Shown: positions 16,038 through 24,882 of the stretch, one piece after another
Layout: each line of letters opens with the position of its first letter
How positions within the stretch are numbered: the stretch's first letter is position 1
NCBI RefSeq assembly: GCF_025398195.1
Contig: NZ_JAODNV010000011.1
Location: forward strand, 1 to 64,000
Direction: 5' to 3'
DNA from: Chelativorans petroleitrophicus
GTDB taxonomy: Bacteria; Pseudomonadota; Alphaproteobacteria; Rhizobiales; Rhizobiaceae
DNA: 64,000 nt
Notes under the pieces: generated by a model
The model's input: only the letters and a program-made list of their open reading frames with translations
The model's database searches: none
What the model was told of the DNA's origin: nothing
Translations under genes and position numbers: made by a program

Positions 16038-17204
16038 ATGAGCGCGCTCGAAAGGGTCAGGGTCGTCGACTTTTCGAAATTCCTGCCGGGGCCTTATTGC
16101 ACCTGGCTGCTCGCCGACATGGGCGCCGACGTTATCCGCATCGAGAACCCGCGCGAGATCGCCAAGCAAGCCAAGGTGTTCGGCTGGGACCGGCTCTCCG
16201 AGGACGAGCGCAAGGCGCTGCGTGAGGTCGATATCCTGGCCCGCAACAAGCGCTCGGTAATGCTCGATATCGGTGACGAGAAGGCGCAGGAAGCTATTAA
16301 GGCGCTGGTTGCCACCGCCGATATCGTGGTCGAGGATTACCGGCCGGGCGTACTCGAAGGCATCGGGCTAGGCTACGAGTCGCTCAAGGCCGTCAAGCCC
16401 GACCTCATCTATGTGAGCCTCACCCTTTGTGGGCAGACCGGCCCTTATCGAGAAAAGCCCGGACACGATCCGATCGCGCTTGCCATATCTGGCGTTCTCT
16501 CACGCATCGGTGAGAACCCCGACGCACCGAGTTTCCCGGGAGTACCTGCTGCCGACGTCATTACCGGCACCCACGCCGCCTTTGCGACACTCGCCGCCTT
16601 CATTCACCGCCAGCGCACCGGCGAGGGGCGGCATATCGATGTGGCGATGAGCGATTGTGCGATGAGTCTTCTCGTCAACGTACTCTCGCGCCATCCAGAC
16701 CCTTCGACCATTCCTCCACGCGGCACACGTCGCGCCGACACGGGGCTGTGGCGCACGAAGGATGGCTCCTTCATCTGCACCACCGATATGGAACCGCGCT
16801 ACTGGCGCACCTTCTGTGAAACGATTGGGCGGCCCGATTTCATCGAAAGCCAGAATGATGTTGCGCGCCGCAGCGAAATCCGTGCCGAACTCGAGGAGCT
16901 ATTTGCGTCACGCACCCGTGACGAATGGATCAGGATTCTGGAAGCGGCCGGAACGCAGTTTGCTCCGGTCAATGAGATTTCCGAAGCACTAGTTGATCCC
17001 CACCTCCGCGCACGCGGCATGGTTATAGAAAAGCAGGGAACATCCGGCCGCACCGTGCGACAGATTGGACAGCCAGTCCGGTTGGAGGGGGAGACCAGAA
17101 TCCGGAATTTAGGCCATGCGCCCGGCAGCGACACGGAAGAGGTTCTATCGGAACTGGGACTTTCCAAGGAAAAGATCAACCAGCTCAAGCCAAAGGCAAC
17201 CTGA
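16038..17204 (+). CDS. Class III CoA-transferase (CaiB/BaiF family)
   Basis: The protein has 388 residues: N-terminal LERVRVVDFSKFLPGPY, CoA-binding region VEDYRPGVLEGIGLGYE (about 98-114), catalytic Asp173 in GVPAADVITGTHAA, and the C-terminal SELGL segment. All expected active-site elements are present. The frame is open far upstream inside the previous gene, but family alignment and the 5-base gap after the preceding stop place the start at ATG 16038. It is the third consecutive and fourth overall family III member of the locus and is followed after 34 bases by a TRAP transporter operon. The substrate is unknown; a dicarboxylate or branched/aromatic acid taken up by that transporter is plausible. 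Confidence 0.83.
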   Translation: MSALERVRVVDFSKFLPGPYCTWLLADMGADVIRIENPREIAKQAKVFGWDRLSEDERKALREVDILARNKRSVMLDIGDEKAQEAIKALVATADIVVEDYRPGVLEGIGLGYESLKAVKPDLIYVSLTLCGQTGPYREKPGHDPIALAISGVLSRIGENPDAPSFPGVPAADVITGTHAAFATLAAFIHRQRTGEGRHIDVAMSDCAMSLLVNVLSRHPDPSTIPPRGTRRADTGLWRTKDGSFICTTDMEPRYWRTFCETIGRPDFIESQNDVARRSEIRAELEELFASRTRDEWIRILEAAGTQFAPVNEISEALVDPHLRARGMVIEKQGTSGRTVRQIGQPVRLEGETRIRNLGHAPGSDTEEVLSELGLSKEKINQLKPKAT

Positions 17205-17238
17205 CGCGCAGGGATGCCCGAACAGAGGGAGGAGAACC

Positions 17239-18249
17239 ATGACAATTAGATCAATAACCATCGCGCTGCTCACCGCGGTGAGTATGGGTACGGCATCCGG
17301 CGCCGTGGCGGCGGAGTTCGAACTGACTTACTCAACCACCTATTCTCCAACACATCCGTATGGCCAGGCGGATGAAATGTGGATTCAGCGCATCGAGGAG
17401 CAGACCAACGGCCGCGTAAAGATAACCCCCTTCTGGGGTGGTGCGCTCATCAGCAGCCGGGAAGGTATCGACGAGCTCAACGCCGGTGTAGCGGACATCG
17501 CCTACATTGCTCCGATCTACGCGACCTCCGGCTATGATCTCAACCGGCTCACGCCGCAATTCTTCTACGGCTATGAGGACGCTTCCAAGGTTCTCGAGGT
17601 TTATCTGCAGCTCTGGGAAGAATATCCGCAATATGCGGAGGAACTCGATGGCGCCCAGGTACTCGGCTACAATGTGGGCACCCCGATGCATCTGATGCTT
17701 CGGGAAAAGCCCTTTACCCAACTTTCGGACCTCGAAGGTCTCCGTATCCGTTCGGCCGTAGATTATATCGGCGCGCTTACCGCGGCCGGCGCCGAGGGCG
17801 TTACCATGCCCATGACCGAAACCTATCCGTCGCTGCAGCGCGGCGTTCTGGATGGCGTTATCGCTCCTTATGAGGCGCTGAAGTCGCTGAGTTTCGCGGA
17901 GGTGATCAAGTATTATTCCGAACTGCCGCACAGCCGCGGGGCCTATCCCTCGCGTGCAATAAACGCGGCCGCGTGGTCACGCCTGCCTGAGGACATACAG
18001 CAGGTTTTTCTCGATAATATCGATTTCCTCACGCAGAAAACCTACGAACTTGCGCAGGCTGCCGAAGATGAAGGCCGTGCTTACGGCGAGCAGCTTGGCG
18101 TTCAGTTCAACGCCGTAGCGCCCGAGGTCATCGCCGAGTACTCTGCTGCCTTCGAGCCCGCCGCCAGGGAGACTGCAGCGCAGCTCGATGCAAAAGGGCT
18201 GCCGGGCACGGAAATTCTCGACAAGATTCGCGCCGCCATCAAGAACTAG
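17239..18249 (+). CDS. dctP: TRAP transporter solute-binding protein, DctP family
   Basis: The protein has 336 residues and a clear signal peptide (ITIALLTAVSMGTASGAVAA, mature start near AEFEL). The mature part has the DctP fold with the segment LSDLEGLRIRS (about 167-177) that carries the conserved Arg used to clamp the substrate carboxylate. GGAGGAG precedes the ATG at 17239. It is followed by matching DctQ and DctM genes, forming a complete C4-dicarboxylate-type TRAP system of a family that imports organic acids using sodium or proton gradients. The location after four CoA-transferase-like genes suggests it imports the acid that the locus activates. Confidence 0.9.
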   Translation: MTIRSITIALLTAVSMGTASGAVAAEFELTYSTTYSPTHPYGQADEMWIQRIEEQTNGRVKITPFWGGALISSREGIDELNAGVADIAYIAPIYATSGYDLNRLTPQFFYGYEDASKVLEVYLQLWEEYPQYAEELDGAQVLGYNVGTPMHLMLREKPFTQLSDLEGLRIRSAVDYIGALTAAGAEGVTMPMTETYPSLQRGVLDGVIAPYEALKSLSFAEVIKYYSELPHSRGAYPSRAINAAAWSRLPEDIQQVFLDNIDFLTQKTYELAQAAEDEGRAYGEQLGVQFNAVAPEVIAEYSAAFEPAARETAAQLDAKGLPGTEILDKIRAAIKN

Positions 18250-18259
18250 AGCGAAGGAA

Positions 18260-18296
18260 CGCTTTGCTGCCCGGGCAACCCCGTGGCGGCAAAGCG
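18260..18296 (+). other. Intercistronic hairpin between dctP and dctQ
   Basis: A 12-base stem (CGCTTTGCTGCC paired with GGCGGCAAAGCG, one G-U pair) encloses a 13-base loop and has no following U-run. It lies in the 61-base gap after the binding-protein gene. The position matches the hairpin in the TAXI operon and would fit raised stability of the binding-protein message. Confidence 0.5.
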
Positions 18297-18310
18297 GCAC
18301 CGAATAGACC

Positions 18311-18832
18311 ATGCATTTCATTGATACGACTTTGCGACGTATTTGCGCCACAGCCGGCGTAATAGGCATTGCCGCCATTCTCGGCCTTATGGGGCTGACG
18401 GTCATTACCGTGGTGCTGCGTGCCCTGCACATCGCTTTTCCGGGAACATACTCACTTTCTGAGCTTCTGCTGATCCCCGCCGTGAGCATTTCGATTGCCT
18501 ATGCTGCCATGCATAACGACCACACGCGGGCGGTAATCTTCGTAAATCGGATTTCAAACACTAGGCTTCGCCACTTCATTCACGGCCTCATGCTGATCTT
18601 GGGGTCGCTGTTCTGGGCGGTGGTGGCTTGGGCCACCATGCGCGAGGCGATCCGTCGTATGGCACAGAACGAGCTTTCGCCCATCATCGACGTCCCGGTG
18701 GCTCCGTTTCGCTGGGCAATGGCGTTGGCCATCCTCCTTTGCGTGATCGTGCTGCTCTGGCAGGGGTTCAAGCTCCTGAAAGGCATCCCGGTCGAAGATG
18801 AATCTCACCAGTACGCGGACCCGGAAAAATGA
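18311..18832 (+). CDS. dctQ: TRAP transporter small membrane subunit, DctQ family
   Basis: The 173-residue protein has four predicted membrane helices (about 15-40, 50-68, 90-112 and 133-155), the DctQ pattern. It acts as the scaffold subunit binding DctM. Its last codons overlap the dctM start by 4 bases, and it sits 61 bases after dctP. The middle region includes the conserved-type HNDHTRAVIFVNRI loop between helices 2 and 3. Confidence 0.87.
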   Translation: MHFIDTTLRRICATAGVIGIAAILGLMGLTVITVVLRALHIAFPGTYSLSELLLIPAVSISIAYAAMHNDHTRAVIFVNRISNTRLRHFIHGLMLILGSLFWAVVAWATMREAIRRMAQNELSPIIDVPVAPFRWAMALAILLCVIVLLWQGFKLLKGIPVEDESHQYADPEK

Positions 18833-20124
18833 CCGCGCCGACATTCGGCTTGATCGGAATTGTCATCCTGTTCACGTTGATCGGCTTCGGCATGCCGATC
18901 GGCTTTGCGATGGGCCTTGTCGGCTTTGCAGGGTTCGCGTTCCTGGTGAGTCTTGATGCCGCCATCGTGAGGACCGGCGTCACCACCTATAACCTTGCCA
19001 CCAACTACGCCATCGGCACGGTACCGCTGTTTCTTTTCATGGCTCACATCCTCTTCGCGGCTGGTATCGGCAAGGATCTTTTCGACTTTGCCGCCAAGTG
19101 GATTGGCCGCCGGCGCGGCGGCCTGGCAATGGCAACTATCGGTGCTTCGGCTGGATTTGCCTCCGTCAACGCTTCCAGCCTTGCGGCGACAGCGACCATG
19201 GGGCTCATCGCGCTACCTGAAATGCGCAAACACAACTACGGTCTTCCACTAGCCTCGGGCAGCGTCGTTGCTGGCGGCACAATCGGCTCGCTTATCCCGC
19301 CCAGCGGCATGTTTATCATCTACGGCATCCTTACCGAGACTTCGATCGGAAGGCTTTTCTCCGCTGGCATCATCCCCGGCATCCTGCTCGCCATCTTCTA
19401 CATGGTAGCGATCGGCATCTGGTGCCGCGTCGATCCCGGGGCCGGGCCGCGCGGACCCAAATATTCCTGGCGAGAAAAGCTTCTGAGCTTCACCAAGATC
19501 GGCGAAGTCCTCGCGCTCTTCGTTCTTGTCATGGGCGGCATCATCAGCGGCTGGTTTACCGCCACTGAAGCTGGCGCGGTAGGCGCAACGGGGGCCATCC
19601 TCATCGCCCTCGTCCGGCGGCGTCTGACATTTGAAAGCGCCAAAACCGCCATTTATGCCACTCTTAAGACAACCGGCATGATCTTCGGCATCCTTTTTGG
19701 CGCCATGGTTTTCAACAGCTTCGTCACCGTTACCACTATCCCCACGCGCGTCGTCGACTTGGTGGCGAATGGCGACTTCTCACCCATGGTCGTGCTGCTG
19801 CTGATCCTGATAGTCTATTTCTTTCTGGGTATGATCCTCGATGCCTCAGCGATGATGACGCTGACCGTCCCCCTCTTCTTTCCAATCGTCACGTCGCTGG
19901 GCTTCGATGCGATTCTCTTCGGTGTTCTGGTCGTCCGCATGACGGAGATCGCTCTCATCACGCCGCCGGTAGGGATGAATGTCTATGTCCTTTCAGGTAT
20001 CGCCAAAGATATCCCCCTGACCACCATGTTCCGGGGTGCCATGCCATTCGTCGCGGCTGACATTCTGCACGTAACAGCCCTCATCATCTTCCCCGCGCTT
20101 GCTCTCTGGTTGGCCTACCTATGA
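18829..20124 (+). CDS. dctM: TRAP transporter large permease subunit, DctM family
   Basis: The 431-residue protein is very hydrophobic, with the DctM helices and re-entrant hairpin motifs: FASVNASSLAATATMG (about 108-123), GGTIGSLIPPSGMFIIYG (about 144-161) and near the C-terminus ITPPVGMNVYVLSG. It forms the ion-coupled translocation path with DctQ. Both flanking junctions are 4-base ATGA overlaps, with dctQ upstream and the MFS gene downstream, so all are one operon. Confidence 0.9.
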   Translation: MTAPTFGLIGIVILFTLIGFGMPIGFAMGLVGFAGFAFLVSLDAAIVRTGVTTYNLATNYAIGTVPLFLFMAHILFAAGIGKDLFDFAAKWIGRRRGGLAMATIGASAGFASVNASSLAATATMGLIALPEMRKHNYGLPLASGSVVAGGTIGSLIPPSGMFIIYGILTETSIGRLFSAGIIPGILLAIFYMVAIGIWCRVDPGAGPRGPKYSWREKLLSFTKIGEVLALFVLVMGGIISGWFTATEAGAVGATGAILIALVRRRLTFESAKTAIYATLKTTGMIFGILFGAMVFNSFVTVTTIPTRVVDLVANGDFSPMVVLLLILIVYFFLGMILDASAMMTLTVPLFFPIVTSLGFDAILFGVLVVRMTEIALITPPVGMNVYVLSGIAKDIPLTTMFRGAMPFVAADILHVTALIIFPALALWLAYL

Positions 20125-21344
20125 GCGATAGCCGGCGGACGAGCTGGGCGCTGGTCACCACAACCGGCGTACTCACAGGTTTGGGACACGGCTTTGCCGC
20201 CTTTGCGGTTTCCGCCCTACTGAAGCCCCTTGCCGTCGACCTGAATACGGGGCGCGGTACCGTTTCGACCGCCATTGGACTGGGCAGGCTCATCAGTGGA
20301 CTTTCCGCCCCAATCGTAGGGCGCATCACCGACCTCCACGGGCCACGCCTTATTGTGATCGGCGGTATGCTTCTTTCAGCGCTTGGACTTTTCGTCCTTG
20401 CTTTCGTGCGCTCCGAGCTCGAACTTTATATCGCCTGGTCGCTGCTAATTTCGGCTGGCGTAGCGGCAGGTTTTACCGTTGCGCTCGATAAGCTTGTCGT
20501 CGCCAGCGTCGCGCGAAGGCGCGGCATGGCGCTTGCGGTGCGGTTCTCGATATCGGCACTCGTCGCGACGCTGATCGTGCCCGTAGTCAGCGTCATGGTC
20601 GAAGTTGTCGGCTGGCGTCAGACATGCATCGCCTGGGCCGCCATCACCCTCCTGTTGATCCCGATTCCGGCAATCTGGTTTCGGCGGGCTCCGGTTGCGG
20701 AATGCGGAACACTGGAGCTCCGGGATCACGTCGAAGCGAACACCTTGGCCGCGCCATTCAAGGTTCGATCCTTTCTGGGGAACATGAATTTCTGGCTTGT
20801 CGCCACGGCACTTTGCGCGCAGGCATCCGTTACCACCGGGCTTTCAGTGCACCTCCTGCCCTTAATGACTGACTACGGGCTCGATCCGGTATTTGCAGGA
20901 ACACTCTTGGGCGCCACGATCCTCATGACCATTCCGGTTCGTCTGCTGGCCGGCTATATCGCCGACCGGTTGGACCCGAGGCTTCTTCCCAGCATGCTTA
21001 GCGGCCTCCTCCTCCTCGAGGGCCTCGCCATTTGCAGCTTCCCGCTTGCGCCGGGCCTTCCGGCCATGCTCGTTGTTGCATGCGCCCTCGGAATCGCCGC
21101 CGGCGCCCCCATGGTTCTCGTGCTTGTCATCTGCAACGAACTGTTCGGCCAGTCCAGATTCGGCACTGTCCAGGGAAGTCTGATGATGATCCAGTTTCCC
21201 GGAACCACGCTGGCGCCAGCCCTGGCAGGCTATATATACGATTTCACTGGGTCGTATGTCGCGGTTATCGCCGGCTTTGGAATTCTGTTGATTCTTGGCG
21301 GTTCGATGCTTGGCTTCGTACGGATGCCGGATCAACGCCGCTAG
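20121..21344 (+). CDS. MFS transporter, monocarboxylate/oxalate-formate type
   Basis: The protein has 407 residues and twelve predicted membrane helices. The loop between helices 2 and 3 reads GRITDLHGPRLIVIGG, the MFS signature, and the general pattern resembles the oxalate/formate and monocarboxylate branch. It is translationally coupled to dctM by a 4-base overlap. Having both a TRAP importer and an MFS carrier in one operon suggests two carriers for related acids, or an importer with an exporter. The direction of transport cannot be told from sequence. Confidence 0.8.
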   Translation: MSDSRRTSWALVTTTGVLTGLGHGFAAFAVSALLKPLAVDLNTGRGTVSTAIGLGRLISGLSAPIVGRITDLHGPRLIVIGGMLLSALGLFVLAFVRSELELYIAWSLLISAGVAAGFTVALDKLVVASVARRRGMALAVRFSISALVATLIVPVVSVMVEVVGWRQTCIAWAAITLLLIPIPAIWFRRAPVAECGTLELRDHVEANTLAAPFKVRSFLGNMNFWLVATALCAQASVTTGLSVHLLPLMTDYGLDPVFAGTLLGATILMTIPVRLLAGYIADRLDPRLLPSMLSGLLLLEGLAICSFPLAPGLPAMLVVACALGIAAGAPMVLVLVICNELFGQSRFGTVQGSLMMIQFPGTTLAPALAGYIYDFTGSYVAVIAGFGILLILGGSMLGFVRMPDQRR

Positions 21345-21356
21345 GTCACCAGTTCG

Positions 21357-21590
21357 CTATACACCCGCCGGACAAATAGCTTCAAGCGCGGGGATTTCTT
21401 CCAGCTTAAAGAGGTAGCGTGCCGCAACCGTTTCGTCGATCTCGATGCCAAGTCCGGGGGCGTCCGGCGCACTCCAAACTCCATTCTTCATATCGAGCGG
21501 ATAGACCTCGGTGCAGATGTCTCGAAACGAGGGTACAAGCCCTACCGTTCGGACCATAGCGCCGCCGCCTGAAAAAATCTTATAGTTCAA
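21357..21590 (-). pseudogene. C-terminal remnant of an enolase-superfamily (mandelate racemase/dehydratase) gene
   Basis: Only about 77 codons remain open. Residues 31-61 contain VYPLDMKNGVWSAPDAPGLG followed by IEIDE, the signature C-terminus of mandelate racemase / sugar-acid dehydratase proteins (dG...PdgPGLGvevD). The other 300 or so residues, with all metal ligands, are absent. The fragment points toward the end of the MFS gene and starts 12 bases from the tRNA-Asp 3' end, so it looks like the truncated edge of an inserted or deleted segment. Confidence 0.6.
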
Positions 21591-21601
21591 GGGATCAGTA
21601 A

Positions 21602-21678
21602 TGGCGCGAGTGACGGGGCTCGAACCCGCGACCTCCGGCGTGACAGGCCGGCACTCTAACCAGCTGAGCTACACCCGC
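21602..21678 (-). tRNA. tRNA-Asp (anticodon GTC)
   Basis: Read on the minus strand this is a 77-base cloverleaf with encoded CCA: acceptor GCGGGTG pairs with CACTCGC (one G-U), the D-arm has AGCTCAGCTGGT, the anticodon loop is CTGTCAC, and the T-arm holds GGTTCGAGCCCC. The anticodon GTC reads Asp codons. The accessory catabolic block ends right beside its 3' end. Confidence 0.95.
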
Positions 21679-21866
21679 GCTTCGACGCGGCTCGCGCGTC
21701 GTGGCGGTGAATTAGGCGCTTCCCGTTGCGCTGTCAAGCAGGTGCAAGCGGGTAACCGGTGAATTCGTCTATTAGCCTGTTGAAGGGCGATTCCCCCTTG
21801 CGATCGGGCAGCGAACGGCCTAAACGGACGGGCTTGAAAATGGGCGGCAGCACCGCCCCTTCAGGC

Positions 21867-21942
<76 letters not shown>

Positions 21943-22404
21943 TTTCAACCCTTGGAATCACCGGAAGTGACCCCGGGGCCGCTATTCAGCCCTCGTGAAA
22001 AGATGGCCTGCGTCAATCGTCAGCGGGCCCCGATCCCTGATGCAACCACGATCTCGGATGCTGGAGCCGCCTTTCCTGCGCGGGTTCAATGAGAACCTGA
22101 CAGCGCTCGCGCTCAAGCACTTGAAAGTCTGATTTTTGAGGCCTTTGGCTAAGTGGCGGGTTTTCGATGGCCCGCAAAGTGCTGGGGATCCCGCCCTTCG
22201 AGCACGCCCGCGCCGCATGGGCTGTGCGTGGCCGGAAACCCGATTGGCGAGATCGCGAATTACCTGTCGGCGAATAAGGCTACCGTCAAGAAGCACGATC
22301 GCCGTCGCCACCGTGGCATTACAGGATACCCGAAGGGTCCTCGCGACGGGCTCAGGGCAGACGCCGAGGAGGCGGAACGTGGGATGGCCGGCCGCCCGCC
22401 AATC
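21943..22404. other. Intergenic stretch without a convincing gene
   Basis: These 462 bases between tRNA-Val and the GNAT gene hold no reading frame with a good start and family match. One frame near 22240-22310 reads GEIANYLSANKATVKKH, which looks like a decayed helix-turn-helix, but no intact protein surrounds it. It may be the eroded remains of a regulator gene or chance. Confidence 0.35.
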
Positions 22405-22977
22405 TCACTCGCGCATCAGCACGGCCGCGCGTTCGCGGGATGAAAGCTCCCGCACCGTCTCTTCTTTCCGCCAGACAGGCTCGAACCCCATTTTCTGATA
22501 GAGGCCGAGCGCGGCGGGATGATCGAGCGTGCAGGTCTCCACCGAGACCAGACGGGGATTGTGCGCCCAGGCAGCCCGGATCGCCTCTCCCAGGAACCAG
22601 CGACCGAGCCCGCGGCCGATCGCATGCGCCATCAGGCCGAAATGAACGAGCCGGCATTCCCCCTCGTTGAGAAGCCTCAGCTCGAAGAACCCCGCCGGGG
22701 CGCCGTCCATATAGAGCACGTGGATGTCCGTGCGGCTGCTTGAGAGCCGTTCGGCAAGCTCCGCATCGCTCAGCATCAGCGCGGCCGTCCAGTGCCATGT
22801 CCGGCCTACCCGGTCGTAGAGATAGCGGTAATAGTGCAGCGGCATGTTGCGGCATCTCAGAAGCGCAAGCTGAACGCCCACCGGCAGCGGCGGATAACGC
22901 TCGGGCGGCCGGTCCATCCGCAGCCGCGTGACGGTCGCGCGAAGCACCCGGCCTTCTCCTGCCGAACCGCCGCTCAT
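22405..22977 (-). CDS. GNAT family N-acetyltransferase
   Basis: The 190-residue protein has the acetyl-CoA binding core of GNAT enzymes: strand AGFFELRLL (about 94-102), then LMAHAIGRGLGRWFLGEAI (about 114-132), with the G-x-G-x-G/A-like turn, and NPRLVSVETCTLDHPAALGL followed by YQKMGFEP. The start ATG at 22977 overlaps the sseA stop by 4 bases, so the two are co-translated. The acceptor substrate is unknown. Confidence 0.8.
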   Translation of the reverse strand: MSGGSAGEGRVLRATVTRLRMDRPPERYPPLPVGVQLALLRCRNMPLHYYRYLYDRVGRTWHWTAALMLSDAELAERLSSSRTDIHVLYMDGAPAGFFELRLLNEGECRLVHFGLMAHAIGRGLGRWFLGEAIRAAWAHNPRLVSVETCTLDHPAALGLYQKMGFEPVWRKEETVRELSSRERAAVLMRE

Positions 22978-23825
22978 CCCTCCTCCGTCACGACCGGCGT
23001 GTCGGTTCTGCCGCCCCACTCGCTCCAGGAGCCGTCGTAAAGCCGGTTGTCACGATGGCCGAGCGACTCCAAGGCCAGCGTGATCACCGCCGCCGTAACG
23101 CCAGAGCCGCAGGAGGTGACGACCGGGCGCGACAGATCCACGCCGGCCTCCGCCAGCCGTGTGCGAAGCCGATCGAGCGGCAGCAGGCTGCCGTTTTCGG
23201 CAAGCGATGCGGCCGGCACGTTCAACGCTCCGGGCATATGGCCGGAGCGCACGCCGGGGCGCGGTTCCGGCTCCTTGCCGGCGAAGCGCCCGGGCGAACG
23301 CGCGTCAGCGATCTGCGCCTCGCCCGTTTCCACGAGCCGCCGCATCTCGGCAAGCGTTGCCACGCGGCTTTCATCGAATTCCGGCATGAAGGCGGACGGA
23401 GCGATCCGGGTCGGCTCCGCCGTCACGGGACGCCCCTCGGCGCGCCAGCGGTCGAACCCGCCGTCGAGGACATAGACGCGCTCCGCACCCATGACCCGAA
23501 AGAGCCACCACACGCGCGGTGCTGAGAAGAGGCCTGGCCCGTCATAAACGACGATGGTGTCGTCCCGCGTGATTCCCATGGAACTTACGTGACGCTGGAA
23601 TGTGACCGGGTCGGGAAGCGCATGCGGCAGCTCCGATTCGGGATCGACCACAAGATCCTGGTCAAAGAAGATCGCGCCCGGAATGTGCGCTGCCTCGTAT
23701 TCTACCCGCCCGTCGCGGCCCTGCGCGGGCAGGTACCAAGAGCCGTCTACTATGGACAGGCCAGGCGTCTCCAAACGTTCCTCCAGCCAGTCAGAAGAGA
23801 CAATGAAGGGGCTCTTTTCGCTCAT
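22974..23825 (-). CDS. sseA: 3-mercaptopyruvate sulfurtransferase (two-domain rhodanese)
   Basis: The 283-residue protein has two rhodanese domains. The N-terminal, inactive one spans about 8-130 (VDGSWYLPAQGRDG). The C-terminal one holds the active-site loop CGSGVTA at about 240-246, whose Cys accepts sulfur. CGSGVTA marks mercaptopyruvate sulfurtransferases rather than thiosulfate ones. The frame is open 26 codons further upstream, but ATG 23825 with AGGGAG before it fits the family start. It lies upstream of the GNAT gene and downstream of alaX on the same strand, near cysK, in a sulfur/cysteine setting. Confidence 0.9.
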   Translation of the reverse strand: MSEKSPFIVSSDWLEERLETPGLSIVDGSWYLPAQGRDGRVEYEAAHIPGAIFFDQDLVVDPESELPHALPDPVTFQRHVSSMGITRDDTIVVYDGPGLFSAPRVWWLFRVMGAERVYVLDGGFDRWRAEGRPVTAEPTRIAPSAFMPEFDESRVATLAEMRRLVETGEAQIADARSPGRFAGKEPEPRPGVRSGHMPGALNVPAASLAENGSLLPLDRLRTRLAEAGVDLSRPVVTSCGSGVTAAVITLALESLGHRDNRLYDGSWSEWGGRTDTPVVTEEG

Positions 23826-23927
23826 GGATGCTCCCTGATACCCGCTCGGCGGCAATGAAGGTTCAGCCGCCTTCAATAGATAGGACGCCGCATGTCCCGG
23901 CAAGAGGCCTTCGGTTTCGCGCGCCGC

Positions 23928-24665
23928 TCAGTACGCCGGGAGAGGCCCGAAGCGGATGCGGAACCGCCGGTTCTCGCGCCCCTTCTTCTCGATCTTTCCG
24001 ATGTGCACCTCTCCCACCTCACCCGTACGCGCCACGTGGGTGCCGCCGCAGGGCTGGCTGTCCACAAGAGCGTCCTCGCCGATACAGACCAGCCGGATGC
24101 GACCGCTGCCGGCCGGCGGGCGCACGTTCTTGGACTTCACCAGGGAGGGGTTGGCCTCAAGCTCCTCCTCGGTGATCCAGCGCGTGTAGACGGGGTGGTC
24201 GGCCTCCACCAGCTCCATGAGCCGCTCCGTAACGGCCTCCTTGGTCCAGCCCGCCTCGGGCAGATCGAAATCGAGGCGCGAATCGGTCTCGTCCACCGCC
24301 GCCCCCGTGACCGGGAAGGGGCAGATAGCGCTGATAAGGTGACAGGCGGTGTGCATGCGCATGAGTCGGTAGCGCCTGTCCCAGTCGATCTCTGCCGTCA
24401 CCGTCTCGCCCAGCTCAGGCAGGGCTTCGCCTTCGGCGGGCACATGGATGATGTCGTCCTTGGTAAGCCCGGTGACGGTCGTGGCGACGCGGATGCGTGA
24501 TCCGTCGGCGCGCAGCAGATGCCCCGTATCGCCCGGCTGCCCGCCCGATGTGGCGTAGAATACCGTGCGGTCCAAAATGATGCCGCCGCGCTCGTTGATG
24601 CCGGTGACCACGGCTTCTGTCGATTTGAGATAGGGCTGATCGCGGAAAAGCGCTTCGCTGCGCAT
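23928..24665 (-). CDS. alaX: Alanyl-tRNA editing protein AlaX
   Basis: The 245-residue protein resembles the editing and C-terminal parts of alanyl-tRNA synthetase as a stand-alone trans-editing factor that removes Ser or Gly from mischarged tRNA-Ala. The zinc-binding motifs are present: HTACHL (about 100-105) and the CGGTH motif (about 205-209). The open frame extends upstream to 25010 but family alignment begins at the ATG at 24665 (MRSEALFRDQPYL). It lies between sseA and cysK on the same strand. Confidence 0.88.
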   Translation of the reverse strand: MRSEALFRDQPYLKSTEAVVTGINERGGIILDRTVFYATSGGQPGDTGHLLRADGSRIRVATTVTGLTKDDIIHVPAEGEALPELGETVTAEIDWDRRYRLMRMHTACHLISAICPFPVTGAAVDETDSRLDFDLPEAGWTKEAVTERLMELVEADHPVYTRWITEEELEANPSLVKSKNVRPPAGSGRIRLVCIGEDALVDSQPCGGTHVARTGEVGEVHIGKIEKKGRENRRFRIRFGPLPAY

Positions 24666-24882
24666 TGCTGGCTCCGTCGCTGGTTGCAGATGCCGGTTCT
24701 GAAAGCAGGCCGAATGCAGCACAGACATAAACCGGATTGTGCCACCGGAAAACCGGCCTTTTTCGCCCGCGCCGAAGCCGCAGCGGACTTGGCCGCGGCC
24801 GCACAGTTGGTAGCCGACGGCTTTGCCGGTGCGCACCGGCAGACGATCGGCCGGAAGCGTCTCGGACTGAGGGTCGCCGGTA

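Noticed and set aside
22153-22443. Possible helix-turn-helix gene upstream of the GNAT gene
   Set aside because: Only a short stretch (GEIANYLSANKATVKKH) is suggestive; the rest has no family pattern, start signal or conserved length.
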